Assembly (NCBI GenBank): GCA_050246735.1
Contig: JBFWVM010000004.1
Span: 248,001-312,000, forward strand
Direction: 5' to 3'
From: Taklimakanibacter sp050246735
GTDB taxonomy: Bacteria; Pseudomonadota; Alphaproteobacteria; Rhizobiales; Aestuariivirgaceae
DNA: 64,000 bases
This document shows, in pieces, positions 33,725-43,023 of this stretch. The notes beneath the pieces are model-generated. The model saw only the letters and a list, made by a program, of their open reading frames with translations. It did not search any database and was not told the origin of the DNA. Both the position numbers and the translations under genes were made by a program. The number at the start of each line of letters is the position of its first letter. The first letter of the stretch is position 1.

Positions 33725-34897
33725 ATGTCCCTTCTCGCCAGCAACACGATCAGAGGCATCGAGGCTCCGCCCATCGCCGAGGCGATGAGCTGGATCGGCA
33801 CGAGCCCGAGCAACCGCGCGCTCATCAATCTCTGCCAGGCGGTGCCGAGCTATCCGCCAGCCGAGGCGCTCGCCGAGGAGGTCGGCCGCCTCGCAAGGCT
33901 GCCGGAGACCAGCCTCTATTCCGACATATTGGGCATTCAGGCCCTGCGCGACGCCCTCGCCGAGAGCCTGTCCGCCGATTATCGGGCGCCGGTCGCCGGG
34001 CACAACATCGCCATAACGGCGGGCTGCAACCAGGCCTTTGCCGCCACCATGATGGCGCTCGCCGAGGCAGGCGACAACGTCATCCTGCCGGTGCCCTATT
34101 ACTTCAACCATCATATGTGGCTCGAGACGCTGGGCATCACGCCGCGTTACCTGCCGGCGATCGGGGGCGACAGCCCCATACCATCGGCGGCGGATGCCGC
34201 GGACCTCATCGATCAGCGCACGCGCGCCATCGTGCTGTGCAGCCCGAACAATCCGACCGGCGCCATCTATCCGGCCGGGACGATCAGGGACTTCTACAGG
34301 CTGGCCGCCGGCCGCGGCCTGGCACTGGTGATCGACGAGACCTACAAGGACTTCCGCGCCGATCCGGATCCGCCGCACGATCTCTTCAGCGAGCCGCGCT
34401 GGGGCGACTGCCTCATCCAGCTCTACAGCTTCTCCAAGGTCTTCGCGCTCACCGGCTACCGGGTGGGCTCGGTGACGGCAAGCCCGGAATTCCTCGCCGA
34501 GCTGGAGAAGATCCTCGACTGCGTCGCGATCTGCGCGCCCACCATCTCGCAAGGTGCCGCCCTGTTCGGCCTCAACGCCCTCGATCAATGGAAGGCGCAG
34601 AAGCTCGGCCTGGCGCGGGACAAGGCGGTCGCCCTCCGCCAGGCCTTCGGGCATCCCGGGCTCGACTATCGGCTGCTCTCCGCCGGCGCCTTCTTCGCCT
34701 ATGTCCGCCATCCTTTCGCCGAGGATGCGAAGACGGTGGCCAAGCGGCTGGCCCGGCAGCATGATCTCCTCGCTTTGCCCGGCAGCATGTTCGGGCCCGG
34801 CCAGGAGCGGTATCTGCGCCTGGCTTTCGCGAATGTCGAAGCCGCCCTCATGCCCGACGTCGTCGCGCGGCTGATCGAGAGCCAGGACAGCGGCTGA
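33725..34897 (+). CDS. Class I/II pyridoxal-phosphate aminotransferase
   Basis: This 390-residue fold-type I aminotransferase has SPNNPTGAIY near 177, VIDETYKDF near 205, and the PLP lysine Lys238 in LYSFSKVFALTGYRVG. Sequences of this kind transfer amino groups from aromatic or branched amino acids; the substrate is not certain. The ATG at 33725 fits family starts, though the frame is open earlier. It is followed by a convergent DoxX gene. A second, HisC-like aminotransferase lies at 39421, and a PheC-like dehydratase between them suggests aromatic amino-acid metabolism. Confidence 0.88.
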   Translation: MSLLASNTIRGIEAPPIAEAMSWIGTSPSNRALINLCQAVPSYPPAEALAEEVGRLARLPETSLYSDILGIQALRDALAESLSADYRAPVAGHNIAITAGCNQAFAATMMALAEAGDNVILPVPYYFNHHMWLETLGITPRYLPAIGGDSPIPSAADAADLIDQRTRAIVLCSPNNPTGAIYPAGTIRDFYRLAAGRGLALVIDETYKDFRADPDPPHDLFSEPRWGDCLIQLYSFSKVFALTGYRVGSVTASPEFLAELEKILDCVAICAPTISQGAALFGLNALDQWKAQKLGLARDKAVALRQAFGHPGLDYRLLSAGAFFAYVRHPFAEDAKTVAKRLARQHDLLALPGSMFGPGQERYLRLAFANVEAALMPDVVARLIESQDSG

Positions 34898-34963
34898 CGC
34901 CCATGGCATGCAGATCGGCGGACATGAAGAAGATCGGCCTCGATCCCGCCGAATGCCCGGGAG

Positions 34964-35386
34964 CTAAAGCCGGCCTGCCAGGCTGCGCCGCAGGGCGAGC
35001 CAGGTCCCCGGACCATGGACGGCGGCGAACAGCAGGCCCGCTAAGAACGTGAAGTGATCGACGAAGAAGCCGAATTCCACCTGGTTTTCCCAGTGACCGG
35101 GCCCGTGGAAAGCGAAAGCGAGGAAAATGACATAGACCGCCGCCAGCAAGGCGGCCTCGGTAAAGAAGGCCCCGGTCAGGAAACAGAGCACGAGCGCCGT
35201 TTCGAAGATGGCGGCCAGCCACGCCAGGAGCAGCGGGAAGGGAAAGCCGGCGGCGGCGATATAGGCGGCCGTCGCATTGATGTCGATGAACTTGAAGACC
35301 GCCGCCATCAGGAAGACGGCCGCGAAGATCAACCGGCCGACGAGAACGGCCGCTGTCCGCCATGAGATTGAGGCATTGTCCGCCAT
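34964..35386 (-). CDS. DoxX family membrane protein
   Basis: This 140-residue protein has four membrane helices (about 15-32, 50-70, 75-95, 105-125) and the DoxX pattern: VGRLIFAAVFLMAAVFKFID, TAAYIAAAGFPFP and AFHGPGHWENQ. DoxX proteins are linked to respiratory or redox functions, without a defined reaction in most bacteria. It is divergent from the DUF1328 gene; the 184 bases between show nothing else recognisable. Confidence 0.87.
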   Translation of the reverse strand: MADNASISWRTAAVLVGRLIFAAVFLMAAVFKFIDINATAAYIAAAGFPFPLLLAWLAAIFETALVLCFLTGAFFTEAALLAAVYVIFLAFAFHGPGHWENQVEFGFFVDHFTFLAGLLFAAVHGPGTWLALRRSLAGRL

Positions 35387-35570
35387 ACCGGTTTCCCCGC
35401 TCGAGCTTGGCGCAGCATACGCGGCCCGTCCGGCCTTTCAAGCCTGTCGCGCAGAGCGTCATTCCATTTTCGGGCTTGCGCGGCCGGCGAGCAGGTTTCC
35501 CGGATGGAACTTTCCACCGGGCCGGATGTTCTGTTCAATACTGGACCATATCGGGAGGCCAAGCCGCGTC

Positions 35571-35744
35571 ATGCTGAAATGGGCGATCATCTTCTTCTTG
35601 ATTTCGATCGTCGCCGGCGCCCTGGGTTTTTCGGGCGTGGCCCGCGGCGCGGCGGGAATCGCGAAGATCCTCTTCGCGCTGTTCCTGATCCTGGCTGTCG
35701 TCTTCCTCATCCTGCTGTTTGCCGGCGTGGCCATCGTGACCTGA
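35571..35744 (+). CDS. DUF1328 small membrane protein (YtjA family)
   Basis: This 57-residue protein is nearly all membrane helix: MLKWAIIFFLISIVAGALGF, then GVARGAAGIAKILFALFLI and a second span. That is the DUF1328 (YtjA) pattern, with unknown function and frequent stress induction in other bacteria. A GGGAGG ribosome site lies upstream. It ends 35 bases from the convergent PheC-like gene. Confidence 0.88.
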   Translation: MLKWAIIFFLISIVAGALGFSGVARGAAGIAKILFALFLILAVVFLILLFAGVAIVT

Positions 35745-35779
35745 GCCGTGACCCGGTTCTCGATCCGCAGGACGCGCGC

Positions 35780-36565
35780 CTAATCGAACCAGGTGCCATA
35801 GATCCTGGTGAAGCTGCCGTCCTCCATCGAGATATGGAGCCACTGGTCGACAAAGGCCTTCCAGGCGATATCACGGGGCAGCCAGTAGGCCTTCTCCGAA
35901 AAGTCGAAAGGCTTGTCCGGATGGACCGCGCACAGAACGCCCGGATGCAGCTTCTGCTGGTAGCGCGTCTCGGAGGCGTCCGTGATCATCAGGTCGGCAT
36001 GGCCCCGGGCGATCTCATCGAAGATGGTCGTGTTGTCGCGATGGACGGTGATCTCGGCTTCCTTGACGTGCTCGCGGGCAAAACGCTCATTGGTGCCGCC
36101 CGGGTTGACGATCAGCCGCGTGCCTTTCCTGTCGATATCGGCAAGCGTCTGGTATTTGTCGGCATCGGCGCAGCGCGCGATCGGCGCCTTGCCCTCCCGC
36201 ATGACGGGACTTGAGAACAGGCCTTTCTTCTGGCGCTCCAGAGTGATCGAGACGCCGCCCATCGCGATGTCGAAGCGGCCGGCCTCGAAATCCTTCATCA
36301 ATTGCGGCCAGGCGGTGGCGACATACTCGACCTTCACCCCGAGCGCCCTCCCCAGCGCTTCAGCCATGTCGACGTCGAAGCCGCGGTATTTTCCGGTCGA
36401 CGCGTCGAGAAGGGTGAACGGCATGTAGTCGCCCGTCATGCCGACGCGAAGCGTGCCGCGCTCGAGAATGTCGTCGAGGCGCGATGACGGCGCCGGCTCC
36501 TGCGCATGGACGGCAAAGCTCACCAGGAAGGCAAGGGCCAGGCCGGTCAAGAGTCGAACAATCAT
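35780..36565 (-). CDS. pheC: Periplasmic cyclohexadienyl dehydratase, PheC type
   Basis: This 261-residue protein has a Sec signal (MIVRLLTGLALAFLVSFAVHA) and the solute-binding protein fold. It resembles Pseudomonas PheC along most of its length: GDYMPFTLLD, GFDVDMAEALGRALG, TAWPQLMKDFEAGRFDIAMGG, IVNPGGTNERFA, ITDASETRYQ and PFDFSEKAYWLPRD. PheC converts prephenate or arogenate to phenylpyruvate or phenylalanine in the periplasm. A plain amino-acid-binding protein is the alternative, but no ABC permease lies beside it and the Pseudomonas likeness is strong. The ATG at 36565 was chosen for the signal peptide. Confidence 0.8.
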   Translation of the reverse strand: MIVRLLTGLALAFLVSFAVHAQEPAPSSRLDDILERGTLRVGMTGDYMPFTLLDASTGKYRGFDVDMAEALGRALGVKVEYVATAWPQLMKDFEAGRFDIAMGGVSITLERQKKGLFSSPVMREGKAPIARCADADKYQTLADIDRKGTRLIVNPGGTNERFAREHVKEAEITVHRDNTTIFDEIARGHADLMITDASETRYQQKLHPGVLCAVHPDKPFDFSEKAYWLPRDIAWKAFVDQWLHISMEDGSFTRIYGTWFD

Positions 36566-36680
36566 TCTTTTCCCCAACTCGGGCGTTGAATATTTTTTCA
36601 GGGAGCGGGAACCTGCTCCCCGCGACGGCGTTACCGATCGTCGCCCGCCCAGGCGACACCCCTTTGTAACCCGTCTCTTG

Positions 36681-36707
36681 GCCCGCCGGATTGCCCATCC
36701 GGCGGGC
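36681..36707. terminator. Strong GC hairpin downstream of the flavoprotein gene
   Basis: Perfect 10-bp arms (GCCCGCCGGA and TCCGGCGGGC) with a 7-base loop lie about 100 bases past the stop of the minus-strand flavoprotein gene, in a 240-base gap before pheC. No T tract follows on either strand, so it may be a Rho-assisted terminator or RNA-stabilising hairpin. Confidence 0.45.
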
Positions 36708-36805
36708 TCCTTGTCATGGTCTCGCATTGGTGCGGGGTCGAGCGTCCAAGGTAGCGTGCCCGATAGCATCTGGAAAGCGAGAGATCCCGACGGCATGCGG
36801 CCGGA

Positions 36806-39226
36806 TCACATCCTGAGGCGCCGCCCTTCCGGATCGAAAGGAGGCTGGTCGAGAAGAACCGCCTCATGCGGCCTGCCCAGGATGGCGACCGTCAGCCTGT
36901 CGCCGGTACTGGCCGATCCGTTCCTGACATAGCCGAGCGCCAGCGAGAGCCCCACGCAATAGCCATAGGCGCCTGAGGTCACCTGTCCGACCGGCGTCCC
37001 GTCTCCGAGGAAGATCGGCTCGCCGCCCGTGGCGTCGGCATCCTCGGCTGCAATCGACAGCATCACCAGCCGGTCGCGCGGGGCATTGCCGGCGATGGCG
37101 GCATAGGCTTCACGATTGAGGAAGCCGCCCTTGTCCATCCGCACCAGCCTGTCGAGATTGGACTCCTGCGGCCAGTATTCCGGCGAATATTCGCGGCTCC
37201 AGCTGCCATAGCCCTTCTCGATGCGCAGCGACATCAGGGCCCGCGAACCGACCGGCCCGGCACCGACCGAACGGCCGGCTTCGAGCAGCGCGCCGTAAAG
37301 GGCCACCTGATCGCTTTCCGCGCAATGCAGCTCCCAGCCGAGATCGCCGGTGAAGGAAACGCGCAGCGCCACCGTCTCTATCCCCGAGACGGTGATCCGC
37401 CGCGCAGCCGTGAACGGAAAGGCCGGCGTCGAGAGATCGGCATTGGTGAGCCGCTGCAGCAATTCGCGCGACCGCGGTCCGGCGATGTTGAACCCGGCCA
37501 TCTGCTCGGTCACCGAGCGGAAAGTGGTGCCCGCCGGCAGCGGCACCGCCGAGAAGAAACGCTGATGGAAGCGTTCGGCGATGCCCGAGCCGATCATCAG
37601 GAACTCCTCCTCGCCCAGCCGGGTGACGGTGAAGTCGCCGGCGACGCCGCCCCGCTTGCCGATGAGAGGCGCCAGGCAGGTGCGGCCGACCTTCGCGGGC
37701 ATGCGGTTGGCGAGCAGCGCATTGAGCCAGGCCTCGGCCCCCGGCCCCTTGATTTCGTAGCGCGCGAAATTCGAGATATCGATGATGCCGGCGCTGTCGC
37801 GCAGCATCCGCGCCTCACGGCCGACCGGCGCCCACCAGTTCTGGCGGGTGAAGCCGACCGTCTCCTCGCGGGGCTCCCCCTCGGTCGCGAACCATAGCGG
37901 GTGCTCCCAGCCGAAATTCAGGCCGAACACGCCGCCGATCTGCTTCTGCATCTCATAGGCCGGACGCGTGCGGACCGGGCGTCCGGCCATGCGCTCCTCA
38001 TTGGGGAAATGGATCTTGAAGCGATGGGCGTACTGGTCCTCGACGCGCGCTTTGGTGAAGGCCTTGCCCGCCCAATGCCCGAAGCGCGCCAGATCCCAGC
38101 CGAACATGTCCCGGGTCGGCTCTCCCTCCATGATCCATTCGGCGGCGAGCCTGCCGAGCCCGCCCGACTGCGAGAAGCCGGGAATGATGCCGTTGCAGCA
38201 GAAGTAGTTGCGCAATTCCGGCACCGGGCCGAACAGCGCGGCGCTGTCGGGCGACCAGATCATCGGGCCGTTGATGACCCGCCTGATGCCGGCCGTTCCC
38301 ACCGCCGGCACGCGCGCGATCGCCCGCATCATGTTGGGCTCGATGCGCTCGAGGTCTTCGGCGAAGAGCTCGTGGCCGAAATCCGGCGGCGTCTTCTCCT
38401 CCGACCAGAATCTCATGTCGCGCTCGTAGGCGCCGACCAGGAGCCCCAGCCCCTCCTGGCGCAGATAGTACTCGCCGTCCCGGTCGGCGACGGAGGGCAA
38501 TCGGCGGCCGAGATCGGCGATCTGCGGGATCTTCTCGGTGACGAAATACTGGTGCTCGGTCGGGATCAGCGGCAGCTCGACGCCGGCCATCGCCGCGACC
38601 TCGCGGGCCCACAGGCCCGCTGCGTTCACCACCCACTGCGTGCGGATGTCGCCCTTGGCGGTGCGCACGATCCAGCCGCCGTCGGCTTGCGCCTCGGTGC
38701 CGGTCACCGGCGTGAACCGGAGGATCTCGGCGCCGCGCCGGCGGGCTCCCGCCGCATAGGCATGGGTGACGCCGGAGGGATCGACATTGCCGCCGTCCGG
38801 CTCGTACATGATGCAGCGAATGCCGTCATAGTCGACGAGCGGATGCAGGCGCTCGGCCTCGTCGCGGCTGACTTCATGAAAGTTCATGCGGTAGCGGCGC
38901 GCCTTCGCCGCCTGAAGCCGCAACTGGTGCTCGCGCGCCTCGGTCTGGGCCAGATAGAGCGAGCCCGGCTGGAAGATGCCGCAGCCCTGGCCGGTCTCGG
39001 CCTCGAGCTCCTTGTAGAGGCTCATGGTATAGTGCTGCAGCAGGCTGATATTGGTGTGGTCGTGCAGGCCATGGATATTGGCCGCGGCATGCCAGGTCGA
39101 ACCGGAGGTCAGCTCGTCTCGCTCCAGCAACACGACGTCGCTCCAGCCGAGCTTGGCGAGATGATAGAGGATCGAACAGCCGATCAGGCCGCCGCCGATG
39201 ACAACCGCCTGTGCATGAGACCGCAT
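36806..39226 (-). CDS. Sarcosine/dimethylglycine dehydrogenase-like flavoprotein with GCV_T domain
   Basis: This 806-residue protein has an N-terminal DAO-type FAD domain (VVIGGGLIGCSILYHLAKLG at about 8-27) with GSTWHAA, where related enzymes bind FAD covalently through histidine. A FAO_M linker and a C-terminal aminomethyltransferase-like folate domain follow (DISNFARYEIKGPGAE near 500, SFTGDLGWELH near 632). Relatives oxidise the N-methyl group of dimethylglycine or sarcosine and pass formaldehyde to tetrahydrofolate. The true substrate is not fixed. The ATG at 39226 was chosen because homology starts at QAVVIGGG. It is divergent from a HisC-like gene. Confidence 0.88.
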   Translation of the reverse strand: MRSHAQAVVIGGGLIGCSILYHLAKLGWSDVVLLERDELTSGSTWHAAANIHGLHDHTNISLLQHYTMSLYKELEAETGQGCGIFQPGSLYLAQTEAREHQLRLQAAKARRYRMNFHEVSRDEAERLHPLVDYDGIRCIMYEPDGGNVDPSGVTHAYAAGARRRGAEILRFTPVTGTEAQADGGWIVRTAKGDIRTQWVVNAAGLWAREVAAMAGVELPLIPTEHQYFVTEKIPQIADLGRRLPSVADRDGEYYLRQEGLGLLVGAYERDMRFWSEEKTPPDFGHELFAEDLERIEPNMMRAIARVPAVGTAGIRRVINGPMIWSPDSAALFGPVPELRNYFCCNGIIPGFSQSGGLGRLAAEWIMEGEPTRDMFGWDLARFGHWAGKAFTKARVEDQYAHRFKIHFPNEERMAGRPVRTRPAYEMQKQIGGVFGLNFGWEHPLWFATEGEPREETVGFTRQNWWAPVGREARMLRDSAGIIDISNFARYEIKGPGAEAWLNALLANRMPAKVGRTCLAPLIGKRGGVAGDFTVTRLGEEEFLMIGSGIAERFHQRFFSAVPLPAGTTFRSVTEQMAGFNIAGPRSRELLQRLTNADLSTPAFPFTAARRITVSGIETVALRVSFTGDLGWELHCAESDQVALYGALLEAGRSVGAGPVGSRALMSLRIEKGYGSWSREYSPEYWPQESNLDRLVRMDKGGFLNREAYAAIAGNAPRDRLVMLSIAAEDADATGGEPIFLGDGTPVGQVTSGAYGYCVGLSLALGYVRNGSASTGDRLTVAILGRPHEAVLLDQPPFDPEGRRLRM

Positions 39227-39321
39227 GACGAGATTCCCTTGGTGGACCGGCCGGCCGGGGACCGGAGAGGCAGAATTTATAAGGGGATGCGAAAGGCTTG
39301 AGGCTTGTTTTCTGAGCCTGC

Positions 39322-39332
39322 TTGACCAAAAA
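39322..39332 (+). promoter_or_regulatory. TTGACCAAAAA motif shared with the LysR intergenic region
   Basis: This 11-base sequence lies between the divergent flavoprotein and HisC-like genes. The same 11 bases occur at 58845-58855, between another flavoprotein gene and the LysR gene. It may be a half-site for that regulator or part of a promoter (TTGACC resembles a -35 element). Confidence 0.35.
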
Positions 39333-39420
39333 AAAACGAGGCAATGGCGCGTCAAATCTTATTTGTGCGGGTCCCCGGCGCCTGTAGCTTGGCGTCGGGC
39401 GGCGGCGAGCGGAGCGATGG

Positions 39421-40491
39421 ATGATCACACCCTGTGCCTATGTGGCGGCGATGGACGCCTATGCGCTCGCCGACCTGGGCGGCCAGGAGAAACCCACCCT
39501 CGCCCAGAATGAAAGCGTCTTTCCGCCAAGCCCGCGGACGAAATCGGCTGCCTTGGCGGCTCTGGAGCGGGCGGCGCTTTATCCCGATCCCGACTGGCAG
39601 GCCCTGCGCGACCTCATCGCCGCCACTCACGGCATCACCCGCGATCTCATCCTCTGCGGCGCCGGCTCCATGGATCTCATCGACGCCGTCATCCGCGCTT
39701 TCGCCGGACCGGAAGACGAGGTTCTCGCCCCCGCCTATTCCTATCTCTTCGCCGCCTCCGCCGCGGCCCGCGCCAATGCCCGGTATGTCACGGTGCCGGA
39801 GGTCGATTTCCGGGTGTCGGTCGAAAACCTGCTCGCAGGCGTCACGGCGAGGACGCGCGTCGTCTTCGTCTGCAATCCCGCCAATCCGACGGGCACGCGC
39901 ATTCCCAATGGCGACCTGATGCGCCTGCGCCGGGAGCTTCGCGAAGACATCCTGCTCGTCATCGATCAGGCCTATGGCGAATTCGACGATCAGGACCAGG
40001 CGCCCATCTTCGCCCTGGCGGAGCGCGGCGACACGGTGATCCTGCGCACCTTCTCGAAAGCCTACGGGCTTGCCGGCCAGCGCATCGGCTGGGGGATATT
40101 CCCGAAGGCCATCGGCGCCCAAGTGAGGAAACTGCAGAACTCGAACAACGTCACCATCGTCGGCCTCGCCATGGCGGCGGCGGCGGTGGCCGACCAGCCC
40201 CATATGCGCCGGATCGTCTCCCGGACCTCGCTCATTCGCGATCGCTGCCGCGCGCGGCTGATGGAGGCGGGCTTCCCCGTTCCCGAAAGCCACACCAACT
40301 TCCTGATGATCCCGTTCGCCGACCAGGCAGCGGCGCGCCGGGCGGACGCCGCATTGAAACAGGCGGGATTCATCATGCGCGGGCTTGCAGGCTACGGCCT
40401 GGCCCATTGCCTGCGCGCCACGATCGCGCCGGACGAGGTCATGCAGCGGGTGCTCGGAATACTCGTCCCGGCCGCGCCCCGCCTGATCTAG
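39421..40491 (+). CDS. HisC-like class I/II aminotransferase
   Basis: This 356-residue PLP enzyme resembles histidinol-phosphate aminotransferases: LAQNESVFPPSP near 28, YPDPDWQALRDLIAA near 53, FVCNPANPTGTRIPNG near 142, IDQAYGEF near 181, and the PLP lysine Lys213 in TFSKAYGLAGQRIGWG. Since it is outside a his operon and among catabolic genes, it may act on aromatic or other amino acids rather than in histidine synthesis. It overlaps the end of the convergent MttB-family gene by 4 bases. Confidence 0.86.
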   Translation: MITPCAYVAAMDAYALADLGGQEKPTLAQNESVFPPSPRTKSAALAALERAALYPDPDWQALRDLIAATHGITRDLILCGAGSMDLIDAVIRAFAGPEDEVLAPAYSYLFAASAAARANARYVTVPEVDFRVSVENLLAGVTARTRVVFVCNPANPTGTRIPNGDLMRLRRELREDILLVIDQAYGEFDDQDQAPIFALAERGDTVILRTFSKAYGLAGQRIGWGIFPKAIGAQVRKLQNSNNVTIVGLAMAAAAVADQPHMRRIVSRTSLIRDRCRARLMEAGFPVPESHTNFLMIPFADQAAARRADAALKQAGFIMRGLAGYGLAHCLRATIAPDEVMQRVLGILVPAAPRLI

Positions 40492-42026
40492 GGCTCGTTG
40501 CCGCCGATCTCCTCGCGTCTCCCGGCGATATAGGCGTCGAGCGCCTCGCGGATCGCCGGATCGATCGCCGGCTCCTCATAGTCCTGCAAGGCCTGCTGCC
40601 ACAGCGACGTCGCACGTTCGAGCGCGTTGCGTCCGCCCGAGACCTGCCAGTTCTCGTAGCTCTGCCAGTCCGACAGCATCGGCCGATAGAAGGCGGTCTC
40701 GTAGCGCGCCATGGTGTGGTCGGAACCGAAGAAATGCCCGCCCGTCGGCACCGCCTTGATCGCCTCGAAGCCGAGGTCGTCCTCGCCGAAGGCCATCGGG
40801 GTCAGGAACTCCATCATGTTCTGGAGGATCTCGACGTCGAGGACCAGCTTCTCGTAAGACGCGGTGAGGCCGCCCTCGAGCCAGCCCGCGGCGTGATAGA
40901 TCATGTTGGCGCCGCCGAGCACCGCGCCCCAGGTCGCCATCTCGGTCTCGTAGGCCGCCTGCAGGTCGACGACGTTGGACGCATTCGCATTCGAGCTGCG
41001 ATAAGGCAGGCTGTAGCGCCGCGCCAGCTGGCCGCCGACGATATTGGCCTTGGTGTTCTCGGGCGTGCCGAAGGCCGGCGCGCCCGAGCGCATGTCGACA
41101 TTCGACGTGAAGGCGCCGTACATGACCGGCGTCCCCGGCCGCACCAGCTGGGTCAGCGCCACGCCGAACAGCGCCTCGGCGTTCTGCTGCGCCAGCGCCG
41201 CGGCCAGCGTCACCGGCGTCATGGCGCCCATCAGCGTGAAGGGCGTCACCGTCACCGGCTGGCCGTGCTCGGCCATCGCGATCAGCCCATCCGCCATCGC
41301 ATCGTCGAGGAGCCGCGGCGAGTTGACCGAGATGATGGTGATCACGCCCGGCGACCGGCTCATCTCCTCGAGCGAGATGCCGCGCGCGATGGCCATCATG
41401 TTGATGCCGTCCATGGCGCGTCCGCGCCCGATCGCGGTGCAGTGAAAGGAGAGATCGCTCAGCAGCAGATTGGCGCGATAGGTGTCGAGATGGCGCTGGT
41501 TCGCCGGCAATTCGATCGGCGCCACCACCTGGTTGCCGATGATGTGGATGGCGTTGAAATGGTGCGCCAGGCGGATGAAGTTCTGATAGTCGGCATAGTT
41601 GCCGGACCGCCGGCCGTTGACCATGTCATGCACGTTGGGGGGGCCGGCGACCAGGCCGAAGACCAGCGCATTGCCGCCGATCAGCAATTGCTTCTGCGGA
41701 TTGCGGCTGGTCAAGGTGAAGGACGACGGCGCGCTGCCGAGCGCGGCCATGACGATGCTCTCATCGACGCGGATGACCTTCTCGTCGCGGTCGACGATGG
41801 CGCCGGCCTTCTCGAAGATGTCGAGCACCTTGTCGCCCATCACCCGGATGCCGAGCTCGGACAGGATGCGCATCGAGGTGCGATGCAGCGTCTCCATCTG
41901 CTCCTCGTCGAGCAGCCGCATCGGCTCATAGGGATTGACCACGCGCTGCCAGGGCAATTGCGCGATCCCGCCCGCCCGGCGCGCTGATTTGGAGCGGCGT
42001 CCGCCGCTGCGCCTGTCCTGTGACAT
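40488..42026 (-). CDS. MttB/MtgB-family methyltransferase (non-pyrrolysine)
   Basis: This 512-residue protein belongs to the trimethylamine methyltransferase (MttB) superfamily: RLLDEEQMETLHRTSMRIL near the start, VFGLVAGPPNVHDM, LMGAMTPVTLAAALAQQNAE and GAPAFGTPENTKANIV. The frame has no amber codon, so it belongs with MtgB-like members that demethylate glycine betaine and similar quaternary amines, not with the pyrrolysine MttB. Its partner is normally a corrinoid protein (MttC), which is absent here. It is the last gene of an operon with MmgE/PrpD, DapA-family and hydroxyacid dehydrogenase genes. ATG at 42026 is preferred over GTG codons at 42032 and 42029. Confidence 0.87.
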   Translation of the reverse strand: MSQDRRSGGRRSKSARRAGGIAQLPWQRVVNPYEPMRLLDEEQMETLHRTSMRILSELGIRVMGDKVLDIFEKAGAIVDRDEKVIRVDESIVMAALGSAPSSFTLTSRNPQKQLLIGGNALVFGLVAGPPNVHDMVNGRRSGNYADYQNFIRLAHHFNAIHIIGNQVVAPIELPANQRHLDTYRANLLLSDLSFHCTAIGRGRAMDGINMMAIARGISLEEMSRSPGVITIISVNSPRLLDDAMADGLIAMAEHGQPVTVTPFTLMGAMTPVTLAAALAQQNAEALFGVALTQLVRPGTPVMYGAFTSNVDMRSGAPAFGTPENTKANIVGGQLARRYSLPYRSSNANASNVVDLQAAYETEMATWGAVLGGANMIYHAAGWLEGGLTASYEKLVLDVEILQNMMEFLTPMAFGEDDLGFEAIKAVPTGGHFFGSDHTMARYETAFYRPMLSDWQSYENWQVSGGRNALERATSLWQQALQDYEEPAIDPAIREALDAYIAGRREEIGGNEP

Positions 42027-42047
42027 CACCACGATCCTCTTCTCATT

Positions 42048-43019
42048 TCAGTAGCCGCGCACCGGATCGACCACATTGGCGAGCGGTTCACGCTTCCGGT
42101 AGCGCGCCAGGTTGTCGGCGAACATCCGCGCCGATTTGAGGTCCCAGCCATGATAGACCGACGAGCAGTGAGGCGTGACGATGACATTGTCATAGGCCCA
42201 GAGCGGATGATCCGCCGGCAGGGGTTCGACGGCGAAGACGTCGCGGGCGACGCCCTTGAGGCGGCCCGCACCGAGGGCCGCCATCAGGGCCGCTTCATCG
42301 ACGATCCCGCCTCGCGACACGTCGATCAGGATCGTCTCGGGCTTCATGGCCGCGAAGGCTTCCGCCCCGACGAGGCCCCTGGTGCTCTCGAGCAGCGGCA
42401 CGCAGCAGACGATCACATCGGCCCTGGGCCAAAGCGACGGCAGCGCCGCCATGCCGTGAACCTCGTCGGCATCGTCCATGGGCCTGGGACTGGCGCGCAC
42501 CCCCAGCACCGTCATGCCCAGCGCCTTGCAGCGCCGCGCCACCACCATTCCGGTCTTGCCCAGCCCCAGGATGAGCACCGTCCTGCCGGCCACGGGCATC
42601 AGCCGGGCGGCGCCGTCCCATTGCCGGGCCTGCTGCTTCGCGGCGAAGCCGGGCAGGCCGAGGGAAAAGGACAGCATCGTCCCCAGCACATATTCCGCCA
42701 TCATGCCGGCGGCCACGCCGGCCGCATTGGTCACCGTGACCCGCGCCGGATCCCATGGATGCAGATGATCGGTCCCGGACCCGCCGACCGACACCCATCT
42801 GACCGTCCCGCTTTCCACCAGCGCCGCGCGCGGGAACGGCGCAGTGCCCTTGAAGCGCACCGAATAGACGATCTCGGCTTGCGTCTGCGCGATCAGCCCG
42901 GGGAGCGCCTCATGGCGGGAGCAGGAACGGACGTCCAGATCCGGATGAGCCTCCTTCACCGTCCCGGCAGCAGGCGCCGGATCGTCGCCATGGATGATGA
43001 CGGTCGGAGCCAGTGTCAT
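42048..43019 (-). CDS. D-isomer-specific 2-hydroxyacid dehydrogenase
   Basis: This 323-residue NAD-dependent oxidoreductase reduces 2-keto acids or oxidises 2-hydroxy acids. Features: VSVGGSGTDHLHPWD near 78, the Rossmann motif LILGLGKTGMVVARR near 147, DVSRGGIVDEAAL with the catalytic Arg near 228, DVFAVEPLPADHPLW with Glu near 258, and VTPHCSS with the catalytic His. It starts 4 bases after the DapA-family stop. The natural substrate in this operon is unknown. Confidence 0.92.
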   Translation of the reverse strand: MTLAPTVIIHGDDPAPAAGTVKEAHPDLDVRSCSRHEALPGLIAQTQAEIVYSVRFKGTAPFPRAALVESGTVRWVSVGGSGTDHLHPWDPARVTVTNAAGVAAGMMAEYVLGTMLSFSLGLPGFAAKQQARQWDGAARLMPVAGRTVLILGLGKTGMVVARRCKALGMTVLGVRASPRPMDDADEVHGMAALPSLWPRADVIVCCVPLLESTRGLVGAEAFAAMKPETILIDVSRGGIVDEAALMAALGAGRLKGVARDVFAVEPLPADHPLWAYDNVIVTPHCSSVYHGWDLKSARMFADNLARYRKREPLANVVDPVRGY

Positions 43020-43023
43020 CCGA

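Noticed and set aside
36601..36623. GGGAGC/GCTCCC hairpin before pheC as terminator
   Set aside because: On the relevant strand the stem is followed by an A run, not T, so it does not fit an intrinsic terminator.
40488..42026. Possible pyrrolysine (amber) codon in the MttB-family gene
   Set aside because: The frame is uninterrupted, so it is the non-pyrrolysine type.
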